A DNA stretch of 64,000 bases from JAIOQJ01 sp963718635 (GTDB lineage: Bacteria > Planctomycetota > Planctomycetia > Gemmatales > Gemmataceae): the NCBI GenBank assembly GCA_963718635.1, contig OY970367.1, forward strand, positions 3,038,001-3,102,000, read 5' to 3'. Of this stretch, positions 62,268-64,000 are shown piece after piece. Below the pieces are notes generated by a model. That model worked only from the letters and a program-made list of their open reading frames with translations. It searched no databases and was not told the origin of the DNA. Numbering within the stretch: position 1 is the first letter of the stretch; each line of letters begins with the position of its first letter. The position numbers were made by a program, and so were the translations under genes.

Positions 62268-64000
62268 TCAATCGTTCGATAGCACCGGGATGTAAACACG
62301 GATGTACGTCTCCTGCCGTAATGGGCCACTCACCGGCATGTGGTTCAGCAAGAGGTGGGTTGGGGCTGCATCCGACTTAGGGTCCTCCACAGCCGGGCCA
62401 AGCGTCGTTCTCAAGCGAGCGACCAAGATTGCTTCGTGCCGGTTCTTTTCACCGATTCGCCAGGATTGGTCCAACTCGCGTTCGGAAGCGTTCCAAAGCT
62501 GGCCGAATTGACCCTGCATCAATTCATGAAATAGCATCGGCCAGAGGCGAAAGTTCGGGTCGTCGCTGAAGTCGCCGCGCATGTTCCGTCCAGAACTATT
62601 GCTCGGCGCCAGATCTTTCTGCACGTTTGCTTCATGTAGCCATGTGGACGCATTAGCGGATTGAGAACTTGTCGAGAGATAGCGAGGCGCATTGCGCAAC
62701 AAGGGCGGAATCGTTATCGTGTGCCCGCGATAGAAAAGTTGCGCATCTTCGATCATCTCAATCGACAAATGGCTGGTTATTGAGCCTGTGATCTGGTTGG
62801 AATCAGCAGCGGCGATGCGCAAGGTTGATTCGAACCACGGCTTCTCCAAATGGGCTGACCACGAACCGGTGAAAACCTTGGTGGACCAGACTTGAAATGG
62901 CACGTGCTCCAAGCCGTTGGCGTATTGATCGGAATAAGCGTAACTTCGGCGGAAGAGACTTTGTCGGCTGCTCTTGGGCTTGCCATGCCAACAAAGAGCT
63001 TCGGTTTTCGTCCCTTCCACCCACCCGGTGCTTAATTCAACATCGAGGTTTTGGTTCTGAGGACTAAAGAGGGTAAACCAGCTTTTGACATAAGCGGTTT
63101 GGTCGTGCAAATCAGTTTCGACCAGATCGATCTTGTTGACGCGTAGCTCCTGACCCTTCAGCCGGTGCGCGGCGAAATAAGCGCAGAGACAAACGCCGGC
63201 GACGATGACGGGGAAGGTAAGCCAGGTCAGCTCCAAACGCTTGAAGAGCCGTTGCAGAAGAACGTACTCGATTGGCCCAATCAGCAGAATATAGGCTAGG
63301 AGAAACAGCGCCACCCATCCGAAAGAGATGACGGGAATCCCTTCGAAGAATTCGAGATTGTTCTGTAGCCGGCTCAGGTATTTGTCTTCGTCCTCGGAAG
63401 AGTCGGCCGTTGGCTTTTCCGTGCCACTTGGCACGTGCATGCCGCAAATGCCGACCAACCAATCCCAGAAGGCTTCGCGATGCGCCCATTCTCGCATTTC
63501 CGGCGAATCCAGGTCGAACGCAGCCAACGTCACCCGGCCTAGGCCAAACGAATTTTGAACGACGAGCGGTACAGGGTTCTCAGCATCATCCGACAGGAGT
63601 TTAATTTGGTAGGGCCGTTTCGGAATCGGACTCAAAGATTGAAGCAAGAGCTTCTTCGAAGCAGCAGCTTTGAGGATCAAGCGAGGCGAATTCGGCAACA
63701 CCATCGCGATCTCTTCGACTTCCCGCCGGCCGTCTAAAGGCAGGCTCCCCGGCAGCAGCGGTTTGCATTCATCGAGGGCATTGATTGTTTCAGCAGCGCC
63801 GCCGCTGATGAGGACATGCCCGCCGTGGCGCACCCACTCCAGCAACGCCGCTCGCTGAACGGGAAGCTGCGCCAACCCTTTCCAGAAGTATCCATTTGCA
63901 TCGCCGGAGAGGATTAGCAGATCGATGCCCTCGTAACCGAACCAACGATCGGGCAACTCCGAGGCGTCGGTGATTGCCGCCTTTTCCACCCAGCCATTGC
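62268..64000 (-). CDS. Large membrane protein associated with ABC transporter, N-terminus outside window
   Basis: 577 residues visible up to the window edge, where the frame stays open (…NGWVEKAAITDASELPD). Residues ~12-75 of the visible part resemble a GATase/DUF4350-like fold (YEGIDLLILSGDANGYFW, RHGGHVLISGG). Two membrane helices follow (GWVALFLLAYILLIGPIEYVLL; WLTFPVIVAGVCLCAYFAAH). The C-terminal 250 residues are a beta-rich extracytoplasmic domain with no known motif. The pairing with an ABC ATPase directly downstream recalls GldG-type accessory proteins. That assignment is by context only. Confidence 0.75.
   Translation of the reverse strand, partial: NGWVEKAAITDASELPDRWFGYEGIDLLILSGDANGYFWKGLAQLPVQRAALLEWVRHGGHVLISGGAAETINALDECKPLLPGSLPLDGRREVEEIAMVLPNSPRLILKAAASKKLLLQSLSPIPKRPYQIKLLSDDAENPVPLVVQNSFGLGRVTLAAFDLDSPEMREWAHREAFWDWLVGICGMHVPSGTEKPTADSSEDEDKYLSRLQNNLEFFEGIPVISFGWVALFLLAYILLIGPIEYVLLQRLFKRLELTWLTFPVIVAGVCLCAYFAAHRLKGQELRVNKIDLVETDLHDQTAYVKSWFTLFSPQNQNLDVELSTGWVEGTKTEALCWHGKPKSSRQSLFRRSYAYSDQYANGLEHVPFQVWSTKVFTGSWSAHLEKPWFESTLRIAAADSNQITGSITSHLSIEMIEDAQLFYRGHTITIPPLLRNAPRYLSTSSQSANASTWLHEANVQKDLAPSNSSGRNMRGDFSDDPNFRLWPMLFHELMQGQFGQLWNASERELDQSWRIGEKNRHEAILVARLRTTLGPAVEDPKSDAAPTHLLLNHMPVSGPLRQETYIRVYIPVLSND

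Overview
The window looks like chromosomal DNA of a planctomycete, most likely a Gemmatales-type one. This is inferred from gene content, not from a marker gene. The content includes a bacterial Ser/Thr kinase, WD40 and FGE-sulfatase-type proteins, Uma2 and DUF4058 families, a DUF4091 protein, a CocE-type hydrolase and, most tellingly, a formylmethanofuran:tetrahydromethanopterin formyltransferase (FhcD). Genes lie on both strands in short runs. No rRNA, tRNA, CRISPR array, prophage or complete insertion sequence was seen.

Layout. 1-16.4 kb is mixed housekeeping and hypothetical DNA: a cut SMP-30 lactonase, endonuclease III, a Ser/Thr kinase, a secreted trypsin-like protease, a VOC protein, an Hsp70-like ATPase coupled to an Rpn-type nuclease, a family 6 cellulase, a WD40 protein and a CocE-type hydrolase. 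16.6-18.4 kb is an ABC-F ATPase. 19.1-31.9 kb is a surface-glycan locus: a Wzm/Wzt ABC exporter, an acyltransferase, UDP-galactopyranose mutase, two tandem GT2 and two GT4 glycosyltransferases and an FkbM methyltransferase. This suggests export of a galactofuranose-containing polymer; galE at 60-61 kb could supply UDP-galactose. 32-37 kb is an RND/HlyD efflux pair, followed by a LOV-type PAS hybrid histidine kinase and fhcD. 41-43.8 kb carries two Uma2 proteins, an ACT-domain protein and a DUF4058 protein. 44-50.8 kb holds a class V aminotransferase overlapping coaD, the moaD-moaE-moaA operon and a large FAD/4Fe-4S oxidoreductase. The rest is membrane, FGE-like, HEAT-like and DUF4091 proteins, galE, and an ABC ATPase with a membrane partner cut by the window end.

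Two features stand out. First, intergenic DNA is rich in structured repeats. These include a 73-bp tandem array with covarying palindromes between coaD and moaA; a dispersed family built on GGAAATATTTCC palindromes with a conserved leader and tail at three loci; an 87-bp palindromic element on both sides of galE; a cluster of four 43-bp REP-like units; and a roughly 135-bp GC-rich inverted-repeat element in two copies. Second, at least 11 otherwise convincing genes are broken by about 18 single-base frame changes with good protein on both sides. That density is best explained by indel errors in the assembly, so these genes are annotated as single spans.
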